DNA of 64,000 nucleotides from an uncultured Collinsella sp. (GCA_947642445.1 CANRSF010000004.1:1-64000), one strand, 5' to 3'. Numbered from the stretch's first letter, positions 16,532 to 25,239 are shown. The notes: generated by a model not told the origin, from the letters alone. Numbers and translations: made by a program.

Positions 16532-17329
16532 ATGGATTTTACGGTCGAGAATGCGGGCACCACGATTGCCTGTCGCGAGTATGCCGGATCGGGCGTTTCG
16601 TCGGATGCGCCTACCTTGATATGTGTGCACGGCGCCTGCGTCGATGGCACATTTTTTGAGGGCATCGCCCGCGAGCTCAGCCAAGTGTGCCGCGTAGTTG
16701 TCTACGACCGCCGTGGTTGCGGCGAGAGCGGCGATGCCGCGGACGGGCGCTACGACCTCGCCGCCCAGGCCGCCGACCTGCAGGCCGTTATCGAGCATGT
16801 CGGCGCCCCGGCAAATGTCCTCGCGCACAGCGCCGGTACGCTGGTGACCCTGGAGCTTCTCCGTACAAACCCGGCCATTGTCTCGCGTGCGATTCTGCAT
16901 GAACCCGCCGTGACAAACGAAGGCGCCGGCCTGGGCGCGGCTCCGGTTTTACTCGAGATGATTGCTGCGGGAAAGGTCTCGAGGGCATTAAGGGCCTTCC
17001 TGGGCGCCATCGGCGATTCGGACCCTGAGGCTCCCAAGCTAACCGAGGCAGAAGCCAAGCATGCCCTGCGCAACGGCCGCAGTTTCATGGCAAACGAATA
17101 CGAGACCACTATGACCTGCGTTCCCGATTGGAATCGCGCCCGCGCATCGAAAACGGTTGCCGCCGTGTTCCTAGGCGAGCTCTCGATTGACACGCCCCGC
17201 GAGGCGGGTACGAGGACAGCGGCTGAGCTTTTGGATTGTCCGCTCGCAGTAGTTCCCGGCGCGCACAACGGGCTGCGCGATCGCCCGACAGCGGCCGCCC
17301 AGGCTGTCCGCGGCATCCTGGGGCTCTAG
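16532..17329 (+). CDS. alpha/beta hydrolase
   Basis: About 265 residues with an alpha/beta-hydrolase fold: oxyanion loop LICVHGACVDG, strand VVVYDRRGCGESG, nucleophile elbow VLAHSAGTLV (Ala in place of the first Gly), ILHEP, and a C-terminal catalytic His in VVPGAHNGLRDRP. The shape fits small esterases or lactonases of the haloperoxidase-like group; the substrate is unknown. I prefer the ATG at 16532, where GGAG lies six bases upstream; 16520 is an alternative. It diverges from the radical SAM gene, so the 169-base gap should hold both promoters. Confidence 0.82.
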   Translation: MDFTVENAGTTIACREYAGSGVSSDAPTLICVHGACVDGTFFEGIARELSQVCRVVVYDRRGCGESGDAADGRYDLAAQAADLQAVIEHVGAPANVLAHSAGTLVTLELLRTNPAIVSRAILHEPAVTNEGAGLGAAPVLLEMIAAGKVSRALRAFLGAIGDSDPEAPKLTEAEAKHALRNGRSFMANEYETTMTCVPDWNRARASKTVAAVFLGELSIDTPREAGTRTAAELLDCPLAVVPGAHNGLRDRPTAAAQAVRGILGL

Positions 17330-17538
17330 CGGCCGCAATCATCAAACGGGCTTCTTTCGTAGGCGTTTCGGCTGCGTTAACAAGGGTGCTCAAAACCCAA
17401 CGTCTGCGGCTTCAGCCCTGCCATCTGCCAGCTCATAAAAAGAAACAGTATTCACGTGCGTACCTGCATCGACAAGGTGCTACCCTTGTAACATTTGGTA
17501 CCCACTGCTACCAAGCAAAACTACTGAAAGGGCCCCCT

Positions 17539-19419
17539 ATGCTCAATAATCACGAGGCCAATCTAACCGACGAGGAGGCTGCCGCCGAGGTCGCCCGTGT
17601 CGCGAAGACCTACCCCGTGGTCCGCTTGCTGTCGGCCGACCAGATTAAGGGCGATCCCAACTGCCTGCTCGCCGGCGATCGGTGTCCCTGTCTGCGCCAG
17701 TCAGGTCTGGAGGTCTTGGCAGGTTCCGATGAGGTGTCGGAACGGCTGCTCAACGACGGCGTTGAGTACCGCGCTCGCCTGCGCCCTCTGAAGGTCGAGG
17801 GCGAGCCTCATGTCCTGCTGATGGTGCGTCCGATTGATGAACAAGAGGCCGCAGAAGAGGACCTTGTCTACACCGACGTGCTGACGAGCGTGCGCAATCG
17901 CCGATATTACGAGGAAAAGCTTCGTAGCGCCCGTATGCAGGCCGGCGTGGCCATGATCGACCTTGATGATTTTAGGGCCTTCAACGATACGTATGGCCGC
18001 CATGCCGGCGACCTTGCGCTTGGTGCCGTGGCGACGGCCATACGCAGCGGTGTTCGTTCGACTGACGAGCTTGTGCGTTTTGGCTGCGATAAGTTTGTGG
18101 CCGTCATGCCCAATATTCCCTCTGATGACTTTGCCCGTCGCCTGCGTCAAGTATCCGATGCCGTTCATTCCACGATTATTCCGGGGCATGAGCGCGTTAG
18201 CTTGACGGCATGCGTTGGTGGCGTTCGCATTAATGGCGAAACGGTCGATGAGGGTGTTAGCCAGGCTGTCCAATTATTGAGCCGCGCTAAGGCAAAAGCC
18301 GGTACAGTCGTGACCGATGCCGAATCCATCGAGGCCTTCCAAAGCGAAAAGCCTACGGTGCTTATTGTCGATGACTCCGAGATGAACCGAGCCATTCTCA
18401 ACGAGATGCTCAAGGACGAGTATTGCATCCTCGAGGCCGATAACGGTCGCGCGGCGCTCGACATGGTCGACCGCTATGGCGATGAGTTGTCGCTCGTGCT
18501 GCTGGACATTGTCATGCCGGGCATGAACGGCTTTGAGGTGCTGGGCGATCTGTCGCGTCGATCGAATATTGACAATTTGCCCGTCATCATGATCTCGAGC
18601 GAAGATTCCGACGAAGTGGTGCTGCGTGCGTATGAGCTTGGTGCCTCGGACTATGTCAACCGCCCGTTTGACTCCCGTGTCGTGCGCCGCCGCGTAAGCA
18701 ACACCATCCGCCTGTATGCCAAGCAACGCCGTCTGACGAGCCTGCTGTCTCAGCAGTACAACGAGCGCGTCAAGAACAGCCGCATGCTCATCGACATCAT
18801 GGCCGGCGTCATGGAGCTCCGCAATGGCGAGAGCGGCAGGCACGTTACGAACATCGAGAAACTGACCGAGCTGCTGCTTGGCTGCCTGGTCCACCGTAGT
18901 GACAGCATCTCCCTCGACAACGAGGAGCGCTCTACGATTGCCCTGGCTTCGGCACTGCACGATATCGGCAAGATGTCGATTGACGATGCGATTCTCAACA
19001 AGCCCGGGCGCCTCACGTCCGAGGAGTTCGAGATTATGAAGACGCATACCACGATCGGCGCCGACATGCTGCATGAGCTGGGCCGCCATCACGCCGGCAA
19101 TGCGCTTATGGAATATGCGTACCAGATTGCGCGTTGGCACCACGAGCGCTGGGACGGCAAGGGTTATCCCGATGGCCTTAAGGGCGACGATATCCCCATC
19201 GCCGCACAGGTGGTTTCGGTGGCCGACGTATACGATGCGCTGACGAGCGTGCGCGTGTACAAGGATGCCATCCCGCACGAGGAGGCGATCCAGATGATCC
19301 TGGACGGTAAGTGCGGCACCTTTAACCCGCTGCTGCTCGACTGTCTGCTCGAGGTGCAAGACCGTATTGCCGAAACATTGGCGCGCCCTGCCGAGGTCGT
19401 TGCGCTTCCTACGATTTAG
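17539..19419 (+). CDS. response regulator with degenerate GGDEF and HD-GYP domains
   Basis: 626 residues. Order: an N-terminal PAS-like segment with a Cys cluster (NCLLAGDRCPCLRQ, about 41-54); a GGDEF domain (about 112-265) in which the signature is FGCDKF (182-186) instead of GGDEF, so cyclase activity is doubtful; a receiver domain (about 272-390) with acidic pair VDD and phospho-acceptor Asp323 in LLDIVMPGMNG; and an HD-GYP phosphodiesterase domain with LHDIGK and WHHERWDGKGYPDGL intact. It probably degrades c-di-GMP, or a related cyclic dinucleotide, under control of phosphorelay. The start at 17539 follows GAAAGGG; the long upstream extension of the track is not protein-like. The HPt gene follows after 23 bases. 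Confidence 0.88.
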   Translation: MLNNHEANLTDEEAAAEVARVAKTYPVVRLLSADQIKGDPNCLLAGDRCPCLRQSGLEVLAGSDEVSERLLNDGVEYRARLRPLKVEGEPHVLLMVRPIDEQEAAEEDLVYTDVLTSVRNRRYYEEKLRSARMQAGVAMIDLDDFRAFNDTYGRHAGDLALGAVATAIRSGVRSTDELVRFGCDKFVAVMPNIPSDDFARRLRQVSDAVHSTIIPGHERVSLTACVGGVRINGETVDEGVSQAVQLLSRAKAKAGTVVTDAESIEAFQSEKPTVLIVDDSEMNRAILNEMLKDEYCILEADNGRAALDMVDRYGDELSLVLLDIVMPGMNGFEVLGDLSRRSNIDNLPVIMISSEDSDEVVLRAYELGASDYVNRPFDSRVVRRRVSNTIRLYAKQRRLTSLLSQQYNERVKNSRMLIDIMAGVMELRNGESGRHVTNIEKLTELLLGCLVHRSDSISLDNEERSTIALASALHDIGKMSIDDAILNKPGRLTSEEFEIMKTHTTIGADMLHELGRHHAGNALMEYAYQIARWHHERWDGKGYPDGLKGDDIPIAAQVVSVADVYDALTSVRVYKDAIPHEEAIQMILDGKCGTFNPLLLDCLLEVQDRIAETLARPAEVVALPTI

Positions 19420-19442
19420 TTTGACCAAAGGAGTTTTAATCC

Positions 19443-19799
19443 ATGATTTCCATGCGTGAGGCGTATGAGAAGATCGGCGCCAATTATGATGACGCGTGCG
19501 CTCGGCTGATGGGCGAGGAGATGCTTGCCCGCTTTGCCCTCAAGTTTTTGGATGACGAGAGCATGGACAAGCTGGAGGCCGCCATGGCGGCAGGAGACGC
19601 CAAGGAAGCGTTTATGGCAGCTCACACGCTCAAGGGCGTGAGCCAGAACCTGGGATTCGATAACCTGTACGAGCCGGCGGTCGTGGTGACCGAGGCGCTG
19701 CGCGGCGCCGATGCCGTTGACGGCGCTCGCGCGGGAATGCATGCGTTGCAGCAGCAATATGCGGCTACGATGTCGGCCCTGCGCGAGGCGGCTGAATAA
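19443..19799 (+). CDS. HPt domain phosphotransfer protein
   Basis: 118 residues forming a single histidine-containing phosphotransfer domain. The phospho-accepting His61 lies in AAHTLKGVSQNLGF, with the helix-bundle pattern (LARFALKFLDDESMDKLEAAMAAGDAKEAF) before it. It is an intermediate in phosphorelays between a hybrid kinase and a response regulator. Its position 23 bases behind the receiver/HD-GYP gene, with its own AAAGGAG, suggests that it loads the receiver's Asp. No kinase is nearby, so the donor must be encoded elsewhere. Downstream is a perfect 18-bp inverted repeat. Confidence 0.88.
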   Translation: MISMREAYEKIGANYDDACARLMGEEMLARFALKFLDDESMDKLEAAMAAGDAKEAFMAAHTLKGVSQNLGFDNLYEPAVVVTEALRGADAVDGARAGMHALQQQYAATMSALREAAE

Positions 19800-19823
19800 G
19801 GGCTTGCGAGCTTTGATGACTTT

Positions 19824-19887
19824 GAGAGTGGATAATCTCCCGTTTTAGGCCCGGTGTCGGCCTCAAAGTGGGAGATTATCCACTCTC
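19824..19887. repeat. 64-bp hairpin with perfect 18-bp arms
   Basis: GAGAGTGGATAATCTCCC (19824-19841) and GGGAGATTATCCACTCTC (19870-19887) are exact inverted copies. A short CACTCTCG fragment recurs at about 19910. It lies after the HPt stop without a T tract and is too long and exact for a routine terminator. Confidence 0.8.
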
Positions 19888-20002
19888 GTTCGGTAAGTGT
19901 CCAAAAATTCACTCTCGCGCACTGGCGGGGCTTTCCGCATGCAATCCATATCGTTGTTCGATAAACTATTCGGATAACGATAGATTCGATGAGGGTGAGT
20001 GT

Positions 20003-20563
20003 ATGTCCAACAGCGTTCAGCGTATGGCCAAGGCGGGCGAGACTGTAAGGAAGCTTGGCTTTTGCATGGCGGTCGTTTTTGCGGGAATGCTCGTCGCTTT
20101 TGCCGCGTTGGTTGTTTACGTGATCTGGTATGCGGTTGCAAACGTTGTTTCTGTCGATTCTTTCGGTGTCGTGACGCTTCTCGATGGCGGGAGCATCGTT
20201 ATCCCAAGCGGGCTGTGCCTGGCACTCGTCGTGAGTGTTTCGCTTGTCGTTTTGTGCGGAATCAGCCGTGACATTTCGCGGGGCGTATCGCCCTTTACCA
20301 GGGCGCATGTGCGGCTTATCCGTGTTCTCGCGCTTGCCTTTGCTGTTAACGCTGCGGTTTCGCTTGTTGGTGCCTATGGATCGGTCAATCTTACCATTGG
20401 TGGGCTGGAGCTTTGCGTCGTGCCCCATTCCTTCGTTATCGCGATTTGCCAGGGCGTTGCCTTTGACGCGGGGTCGCTTATCGGCGCGGCCGTCTGTTTG
20501 TTTGTCTCGGTGATCTGGAGCTATGCCTCGCTGCTCCAGGAGCAGTCTGACGAGCTTGTGTAG
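20003..20563 (+). CDS. DUF2975-like membrane protein
   Basis: 186 residues with four predicted membrane segments: LGFCMAVVFAGMLVAFAALVVYVIWYAV, IPSGLCLALVVSVSLVVLCGI, LIRVLALAFAVNAAVSLVGAYGS and AGSLIGAAVCLFVSVIWSYASLL. The ISRGVSPFTRAHVRLIRVLA stretch between the second and third matches DUF2975 proteins, which are almost always encoded next to a small XRE regulator, as here. The role is unknown; such pairs are thought to be membrane-regulated transcription switches. I chose the ATG at 20003 after GAGGGTGAGTGT over the track start at 19868, which would read through the upstream hairpin. Confidence 0.75.
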   Translation: MSNSVQRMAKAGETVRKLGFCMAVVFAGMLVAFAALVVYVIWYAVANVVSVDSFGVVTLLDGGSIVIPSGLCLALVVSVSLVVLCGISRDISRGVSPFTRAHVRLIRVLALAFAVNAAVSLVGAYGSVNLTIGGLELCVVPHSFVIAICQGVAFDAGSLIGAAVCLFVSVIWSYASLLQEQSDELV

Positions 20564-20571
20564 GAGGAAAC

Positions 20572-20901
20572 ATGAGCTATCTCATCATCGAGCTTGAGAC
20601 GCAGCTGCTTAAGACCGGAAAGACCAGCTCTGATCTGATTCGTGCCACGGGGCATACTCCGGCTAATATTTCTAAGCTAAGAAACGGAAAAATTAAAGCT
20701 ATTCGTCTTAAGACGCTTCTTGAAATCTGTGATGAGCTTGATTGTCAACCGGGAGATATTATTCAGCGCGTGAGCGAGAAAGAGCTCGAGGAACTTATTG
20801 TCGAGCGCGCGAAGAATGCCGTGAGGCAGATGCGGGATGGCAGAGGCAATGAGGCGTCGCTTCCGACATCGGTCTTCGCTGTCGATTTGAGTGACGAGTA
20901 G
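20572..20901 (+). CDS. small XRE/Cro-type transcription regulator
   Basis: 109 residues. The helix-turn-helix covers LETQLLKTGKTSSDLIRATGHTPANISKLRNGKIKAIRLKTLLEICDELDCQPGDII, the compact YozG-like form that accompanies DUF2975 proteins. A helical tail rich in Glu and Arg follows. It starts 8 bases after the membrane gene with TAGGAGGAAAC upstream, so the two are one operon. The AT content is higher than in neighbouring genes. A hairpin terminator closes the unit. It probably regulates its own operon and perhaps the ABC genes beyond. Confidence 0.82.
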   Translation: MSYLIIELETQLLKTGKTSSDLIRATGHTPANISKLRNGKIKAIRLKTLLEICDELDCQPGDIIQRVSEKELEELIVERAKNAVRQMRDGRGNEASLPTSVFAVDLSDE

Positions 20902-20941
20902 CTTAAGGCGAACAACTAAAACGAAATATCAGCGTGAAGGG

Positions 20942-20970
20942 ACCCGTGTCTAACACGGGTTCTTTCTTTT
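20942..20970 (+). terminator. intrinsic terminator after the XRE gene
   Basis: ACCCGTGT / ACACGGGT stem with a three-base loop and a TCTTTCTTTT tail. Confidence 0.85.
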
Positions 20971-20978
20971 GGATTATC

Positions 20979-21010
20979 TTGACAAATACGAGTTATCGAA
21001 AGACAATAAT
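20979..21010 (+). promoter_or_regulatory. promoter of the ABC cassette
   Basis: A consensus -35 TTGACA (20979-20984), then an AT-rich -10 region ACAATAAT about 18-20 bases on, 36 bases before the ATPase start. Confidence 0.55.
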
Positions 21011-21045
21011 AACCATGGAAAACGATAAAGGAAAGAAGGAGCGAT

Positions 21046-21807
21046 ATGAGCGGTTTTGCTATCAAGCAGAACGGGAGGCCAATGAACGCACCAGCGATAA
21101 AGCTATCAAAAGTTTCAAAACGCTACGGGAAACGGCACGTTTTGCATGACGTTTCCTTCGAGGTGGGTCAGTCTGAGCTTTGCGCCCTTGTTGGTGCAAA
21201 CGGGGCGGGTAAAAGCACGCTTATTAAAATAGTGCTGGGCCTCTGTGGGCCATCGTCGGGGAGTGTGGAGCTCTTTGGAGGCAAGTCGAAAAAAGAGCTG
21301 AGTCTGATGCGGACGCGTGTCGGCTATGTGCCAGATTCCAGCGGAGCATACCAATCCCTCAGTGCGGCTGAGAATCTTCGGATCCGATGTGCGGAATGGG
21401 GGCTCGATGAGAAACGTGAGGTTCCTCGCGTTTTGAGCCTTGTCGGGCTGGACGTCGATGAGAAAAAGAGCGTGGGCAGTTTTTCTCTGGGAATGAAACG
21501 GCGGCTGGATATAGCTACGGCTTTGTTGGGCGATACCGACGTACTAATTTTCGATGAGCCGGCAAATGGATTGGATCCGTTGGGCATCGAGAGTATATGG
21601 GCCCTTATCGGTCGATTGAATCAAGAACAGGGCAAAACCATGCTTATTTCTAGCCACGACTTGGATGAGCTGGCATCGGTTGCAACATGCTGCCTGTTTC
21701 TTCATGACGGCGAACTGCTGAAAAAGGAATCGATGGACATCATAAGGGATGAGGCGTCGTCCTTAAAAGAGTATTACAGGCGCTTGATGAAGGCGGTCTC
21801 GCTATGA
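21046..21807 (+). CDS. ABC transporter ATP-binding protein (ABC-2 exporter type)
   Basis: 253 residues: Walker A VGANGAGKST, Q-loop VGYVPDSSGAYQSLSAAENLRI, signature SFSLGMKRRLDIA (a GGMKQR-like variant with Ser-Leu-Gly), Walker B VLIFDEPANGLDPLGI and the switch His in ISSHDLDELA. This is the BcrA / lantibiotic-immunity type of ATPase. The ATG follows GAAGGAGCGAT. It overlaps the first permease gene by four bases (ATGA), so ATPase and permeases are translationally coupled. Export of a peptide or self-immunity is the likely class of job, but no peptide gene is seen nearby. Confidence 0.88.
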   Translation: MSGFAIKQNGRPMNAPAIKLSKVSKRYGKRHVLHDVSFEVGQSELCALVGANGAGKSTLIKIVLGLCGPSSGSVELFGGKSKKELSLMRTRVGYVPDSSGAYQSLSAAENLRIRCAEWGLDEKREVPRVLSLVGLDVDEKKSVGSFSLGMKRRLDIATALLGDTDVLIFDEPANGLDPLGIESIWALIGRLNQEQGKTMLISSHDLDELASVATCCLFLHDGELLKKESMDIIRDEASSLKEYYRRLMKAVSL

Positions 21808-22628
21808 AGCGGGCGATCCATCCCATAAAGGCAGATATGATGCGTTTGTACAGGATGTTTCCGGCGAAGCTTGGTCTTGCGCTTATGCTGGCGTTCGGCC
21901 TTCTCTTCGGTGTCTTTCTAAAAAACGGAACAACGTTGCTCGCCTTTGGCAATAGCGTTTTTGGGGAGGATATTGGTTTCTTCTGGAATGTAATCGATCC
22001 TTCTGCACCCGATGAGTCCCTTGTGCGCAGTGCTTTTGCCGGCACCTCTCTGTTCGTTCCACTCATCGTTTGCCTGGCGATTTTACAGGAGCACGGCTAT
22101 GAAGAGGGATACCGAATTTCTTCAGCAAGAGGTCTTACCCGCTTTTATGGGGTTCTAGCTCATGCGCTTTCGTCTGCTTTAATAATTGGCGCAGCATATA
22201 GTGCGCTTTGCTTTCTTCTGTTTGCAATAGCCATAATACGTGGAGGGCATAGCTACGCGCATGGCATGCTGGCTGCATTTTTGCCTGCAATGATAGTCAA
22301 CACCGTATTGGTGATATCGGTTGCGCTGGAGACGGTGACCATCTATCGGATTACAGGCAGCGCTGTATTGAGCGGGGCTGCAATAATAATCGGATTTGTC
22401 ATGAGCTTGACGCTCTACGGAGCCTTCCTTCAGGCACCTATACCATCCTTGCGATGGATCTTCTTCCTTCCTGGGCCGTACCTTGGAGTCGGATGCGCCC
22501 TTGGGTATAGCGATATGGGGCAACTGGCGCTTCTGGGCTATGGCGTGGCAGCCAGCTGTTTATCGGTATTGATTTACGCTCTCGTGAGCTTTCGTGCTGG
22601 GGGTGTGCTCAATGGCTCGTCAGATTAA
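21804..22628 (+). CDS. ABC-2-like permease subunit 1
   Basis: 274 residues and about six hydrophobic segments (LGLALMLAFGLLFGVFL, LFVPLIVCLAIL, GVLAHALSSALIIGAAYSALCFLLFAIAII, MLAAFLPAMIVNTVLVISVAL, VLSGAAIIIGFVMSLTLYGAF, LALLGYGVAASCLSVLIYALVSF). An N-terminal cytoplasmic helix precedes the first, as in BcrB/LanE-type subunits. It is coupled to the ATPase by the ATGA overlap and overlaps the next permease by 17 bases. Sequence identity to named families is not obvious by eye. Confidence 0.75.
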   Translation: MKRAIHPIKADMMRLYRMFPAKLGLALMLAFGLLFGVFLKNGTTLLAFGNSVFGEDIGFFWNVIDPSAPDESLVRSAFAGTSLFVPLIVCLAILQEHGYEEGYRISSARGLTRFYGVLAHALSSALIIGAAYSALCFLLFAIAIIRGGHSYAHGMLAAFLPAMIVNTVLVISVALETVTIYRITGSAVLSGAAIIIGFVMSLTLYGAFLQAPIPSLRWIFFLPGPYLGVGCALGYSDMGQLALLGYGVAASCLSVLIYALVSFRAGGVLNGSSD

Positions 22629-23430
22629 AAGATTCCTCCATTCAGAATTGAAGCACGTGAGTAAATGGACGTACGCCTTAATCCCGGTAATTTATGCGTG
22701 CATGGTGGTATTGCAGCTTAATTCTTTCCCGATGTGGTTCTGCAGCCTCCGTGAGAACAGTTTCTTGGGCTTCTTCCCAGACCCGACGCTTCGGCTATCG
22801 GCGGAGGATGTCCTTCTATTTGGTAATGCAGAGGTTTTTCGCGGTCTGCTGTTCAACGTAGCCCCGTTGGCTCATGCATTGTTCTTTCCGTTCATCGCGG
22901 CTTGTATTGTGCCGCGCTTTGTCAGTTCGGGCTTTGTCGAGGAACCGTGGGGGCTGTCGGAGGCTCGGGGAGGGAAGCGGGCGTGCGTTACCGTTGCGCG
23001 AGCGATGCTGTCTTCTTTCGCCCTATTGGGCGCGTTTATCCTGTCAAGTGTCGTTTTGTACTGTCTTAACTGCGCAATCGTTTTGGATGCTCAACAGTAT
23101 TTCAACCTGAATATGTTTTGCGATCGACTTCTTCTGGCGAGTGCCGTCTGCCTTGCATATGTGGTCTCTTGCGTGATCGTTGTTTCCTATTTTGGGTCCG
23201 GCTTCGGTCCTATTGGCATGCTGTTGCTTGTCAATGTCGTAACGCTCTACATACAGGTCGGAGCCAATTCCATGCTTCCGTTTCCGTCCTCGATGCTCAT
23301 GTGGATTTGCGGCGTGACCCCGTTGGGGGATGGTCAATGCACCTCGATTTTAATTGACTGCCTCATAAACGTAGCAAGCGTTTTTGCCATCTGCTTTACC
23401 GTCGACCGATTGCGGTCGAGATTTCTTTGA
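22612..23430 (+). CDS. ABC-2-like permease subunit 2
   Basis: About 272 residues, six predicted membrane segments, a basic N-terminus (MARQIKRFLHSELKHVSKWTYALIPVIYACMVVLQL) and a sizeable external loop (NSFPMWFCSLRENSFLGFFPDPTLRLS). The ATG at 22612 was chosen over 22594 because GGGGGTG precedes it. With the ATPase and the other permease it makes a complete heteromeric ABC-2-type exporter. The three genes use more A/T at third positions than the surrounding ones, which hints at acquisition. A GC-rich hairpin follows. Confidence 0.72.
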   Translation: MARQIKRFLHSELKHVSKWTYALIPVIYACMVVLQLNSFPMWFCSLRENSFLGFFPDPTLRLSAEDVLLFGNAEVFRGLLFNVAPLAHALFFPFIAACIVPRFVSSGFVEEPWGLSEARGGKRACVTVARAMLSSFALLGAFILSSVVLYCLNCAIVLDAQQYFNLNMFCDRLLLASAVCLAYVVSCVIVVSYFGSGFGPIGMLLLVNVVTLYIQVGANSMLPFPSSMLMWICGVTPLGDGQCTSILIDCLINVASVFAICFTVDRLRSRFL

Positions 23431-23470
23431 TTGTTTGTGAGGGATGAACATACCGAGCATATTAAATACA

Positions 23471-23506
23471 GGGGGGCGGGCACCGTAGTTGGTGTCCGCC
23501 CCCCCC
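23471..23506. terminator. GC-rich hairpin between convergent units
   Basis: GGGGGGCGGGCACC pairs with GGTGTCCGCCCCCC (one G-T pair). It lies between the convergent permease and PuuD-like genes and probably stops transcription in both directions, although the T tracts are weak. Confidence 0.65.
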
Positions 23507-23541
23507 TAGTATGTGAGGCTTTAGCCTGTGTGGTTCGTAAA

Positions 23542-24351
23542 CTAGCGGGCCTGCTTAACCTTTGCCGCCGCCTCGACAAACGACTTCCACAGGTTAAAGT
23601 CGGTCTCGAGCGTTTGCCAGGTGTACTCGGGGTGCCATTGCACGCCCAGGCAGAACGGCTGGCCCTCGACCTCGATGCACTCGGGCACGCCGTCGGTTGC
23701 CTTGGCGACCAAGCGCGTGCTCTTGCCCAGGCGGTCGACGCAGCAGTGATGTGCCGAGTTGGTCTGGATGAGCCTGTGCCCGCCAACCGCGCGCTCCAGC
23801 AGCGAGCCCGGCACGACCTCGACAGGATGCACAGGGTCGTTGAGCACGTGGGTATGGCGCCACTGCGTGCGACCCTCGCGCGCACCTAGGCTCGGCACGT
23901 CCATGCACAGGGTGCCGCCGGTGGCGACGTTGAGCAGCTGCGTGCCGCGGCAGGTGGTAAAGAGTGGCTTTTTGGCGCAGAGCACCTCGCTAACCAGCTT
24001 AAACTCAAAACGGTCGCGAATCTCGCAGCACAGTGTGGGGTCGTAGGGGCGCTCGTCGCCCCAGCGCTTGGGGTTGACGTCCGGGCCGCCGGGAATGGCG
24101 ATGCCGTCGGCGATGTCGACGTAATGACGGATAACCTCAATGTCCTCGGTGATGGACATCTGCAGCGGCAGGCCGCCGGCGGCAAGAATGGCATCGACAA
24201 AGACGCTCGCGATCTCCTCGTTGGGGGAGAGCATTTCGCTCAAAAAGGGCTTCGCTTCTTCCCAGCGCGGTGCCACCAGGATAAGCGGGCGGTCGGCGGG
24301 ATCGACGTCGACGTGCGGGGTAAAGGACGATGAAGTGCGGGTTCCAATCAT
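23542..24351 (-). CDS. gamma-glutamyl-gamma-aminobutyrate hydrolase family protein (class I glutamine amidotransferase)
   Basis: 269 residues of the PuuD family (peptidase C26), which hydrolyse gamma-glutamyl amide bonds. The nucleophile is in PLFTTCRGTQLLNVA, followed by GGTLCMDV, and the His/Glu pair in FCLGVQWHPEYTW; IPGGPDVNPKRWGDE is the family's typical early block. It lies 87 bases behind the glutamate-type ABC transporter genes on the same strand, so it may release glutamate from imported gamma-glutamyl compounds. That link is an inference from position. No strong ribosome site precedes the ATG. Confidence 0.85.
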   Translation of the reverse strand: MIGTRTSSSFTPHVDVDPADRPLILVAPRWEEAKPFLSEMLSPNEEIASVFVDAILAAGGLPLQMSITEDIEVIRHYVDIADGIAIPGGPDVNPKRWGDERPYDPTLCCEIRDRFEFKLVSEVLCAKKPLFTTCRGTQLLNVATGGTLCMDVPSLGAREGRTQWRHTHVLNDPVHPVEVVPGSLLERAVGGHRLIQTNSAHHCCVDRLGKSTRLVAKATDGVPECIEVEGQPFCLGVQWHPEYTWQTLETDFNLWKSFVEAAAKVKQAR

Positions 24352-24438
24352 GGGCGTGGCTTTCGAATCCGGGTGGACATGGCGCAGGGGCGGCGCGGGG
24401 CAAACGCTGTTGATGAATTTGCCCGCGTGGCAATTGGG

Positions 24439-25203
24439 TTAGTGGCCCTTGATGGAGTTGAGGAAGTCCTGGGCGCGCTGGGTCTTGGGGTGGTCGAAGA
24501 ACTCGTCGGGCGTGCCGGTTTCCACGATTTGGCCGTCGGCCATAAACACGACGCGGTCGGCCACGCGGCGGGCGAAGTTCATCTCGTGCGTAATGACGAT
24601 CATCGTCATGCCCTGCTGCGCCAAGCGCACCATGACCTCGAGCACCTCATTGATCATCTCGGGGTCAAGGGCGCTCGTGGGCTCGTCGAAGAGCATGGCC
24701 TTGGGCTGCATGGCGAGCGAACGGGCGATGGCGACGCGCTGCTGCTGGCCGCCCGAGAGCTGTGCAGGCACCTTATCGGCCTGCTCGGCAACACCCACGC
24801 GGCCCAGCAGGTCCATGGCGCGCTCGCGGGCCTCGTCCTTGGAGACGCCCAGCACATCGACCGGTCCCAGCATGACGTTTTGCAGCACCGTCATATGTGC
24901 GAACAGGTTGAACTGCTGAAACACCATGCCCAGCTCGGCGCGCATGCGGGCAAGGTCCTTGCCTTCCTGCGGCAGGGGCTCGCCTTCGATGAGGATCTCG
25001 CCCGAGTCGATGGTTTCCAGGCGGTTGATGGTTCGGCACATGGTCGACTTGCCCGAGCCCGAGGGACCGATCACCACGACGACCTCGCCGCGATCGACCG
25101 AGAGGTTGATGTCGTTGAGGACGTGCAGATCGCCATAGTGCTTATCGACGTGCCTGAGCTCGATCAGCGGCCGGTTGTCGGTAGAAGAAGTGCTCTGTGC
25201 CAT
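24439..25203 (-). CDS. polar amino acid ABC transporter ATP-binding protein (GlnQ/GluA type)
   Basis: 254 residues: Walker [14 protein letters not shown]-loop [20 protein letters not shown], signature [20 protein letters not shown], Walker [16 protein letters not shown] and the switch His in IVITHEM. The [18 protein letters not shown] and [12 protein letters not shown] segments are characteristic of glutamine/glutamate importers. It is the last of four transporter genes (binding protein, two permeases, ATPase), 36 bases after the second permease, and energises uptake at the membrane. Confidence 0.94.
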   Translation of the reverse strand: MAQSTSSTDNRPLIELRHVDKHYGDLHVLNDINLSVDRGEVVVVIGPSGSGKSTMCRTINRLETIDSGEILIEGEPLPQEGKDLARMRAELGMVFQQFNLFAHMTVLQNVMLGPVDVLGVSKDEARERAMDLLGRVGVAEQADKVPAQLSGGQQQRVAIARSLAMQPKAMLFDEPTSALDPEMINEVLEVMVRLAQQGMTMIVITHEMNFARRVADRVVFMADGQIVETGTPDEFFDHPKTQRAQDFLNSIKGH

Positions 25204-25239
25204 GGTGCTCGGCTCCTTATGACTCGAAATGGTAAAGCG

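Noticed and set aside
20934-21149. 71-residue ORF before the ABC ATPase
   Set aside because: It begins in the upstream terminator hairpin and overlaps the ATPase start in another frame.
24340-24400. Possible tRNA T-arm (TTTCGAATCCGGG)
   Set aside because: No matching cloverleaf, anticodon stem or acceptor stem around it.
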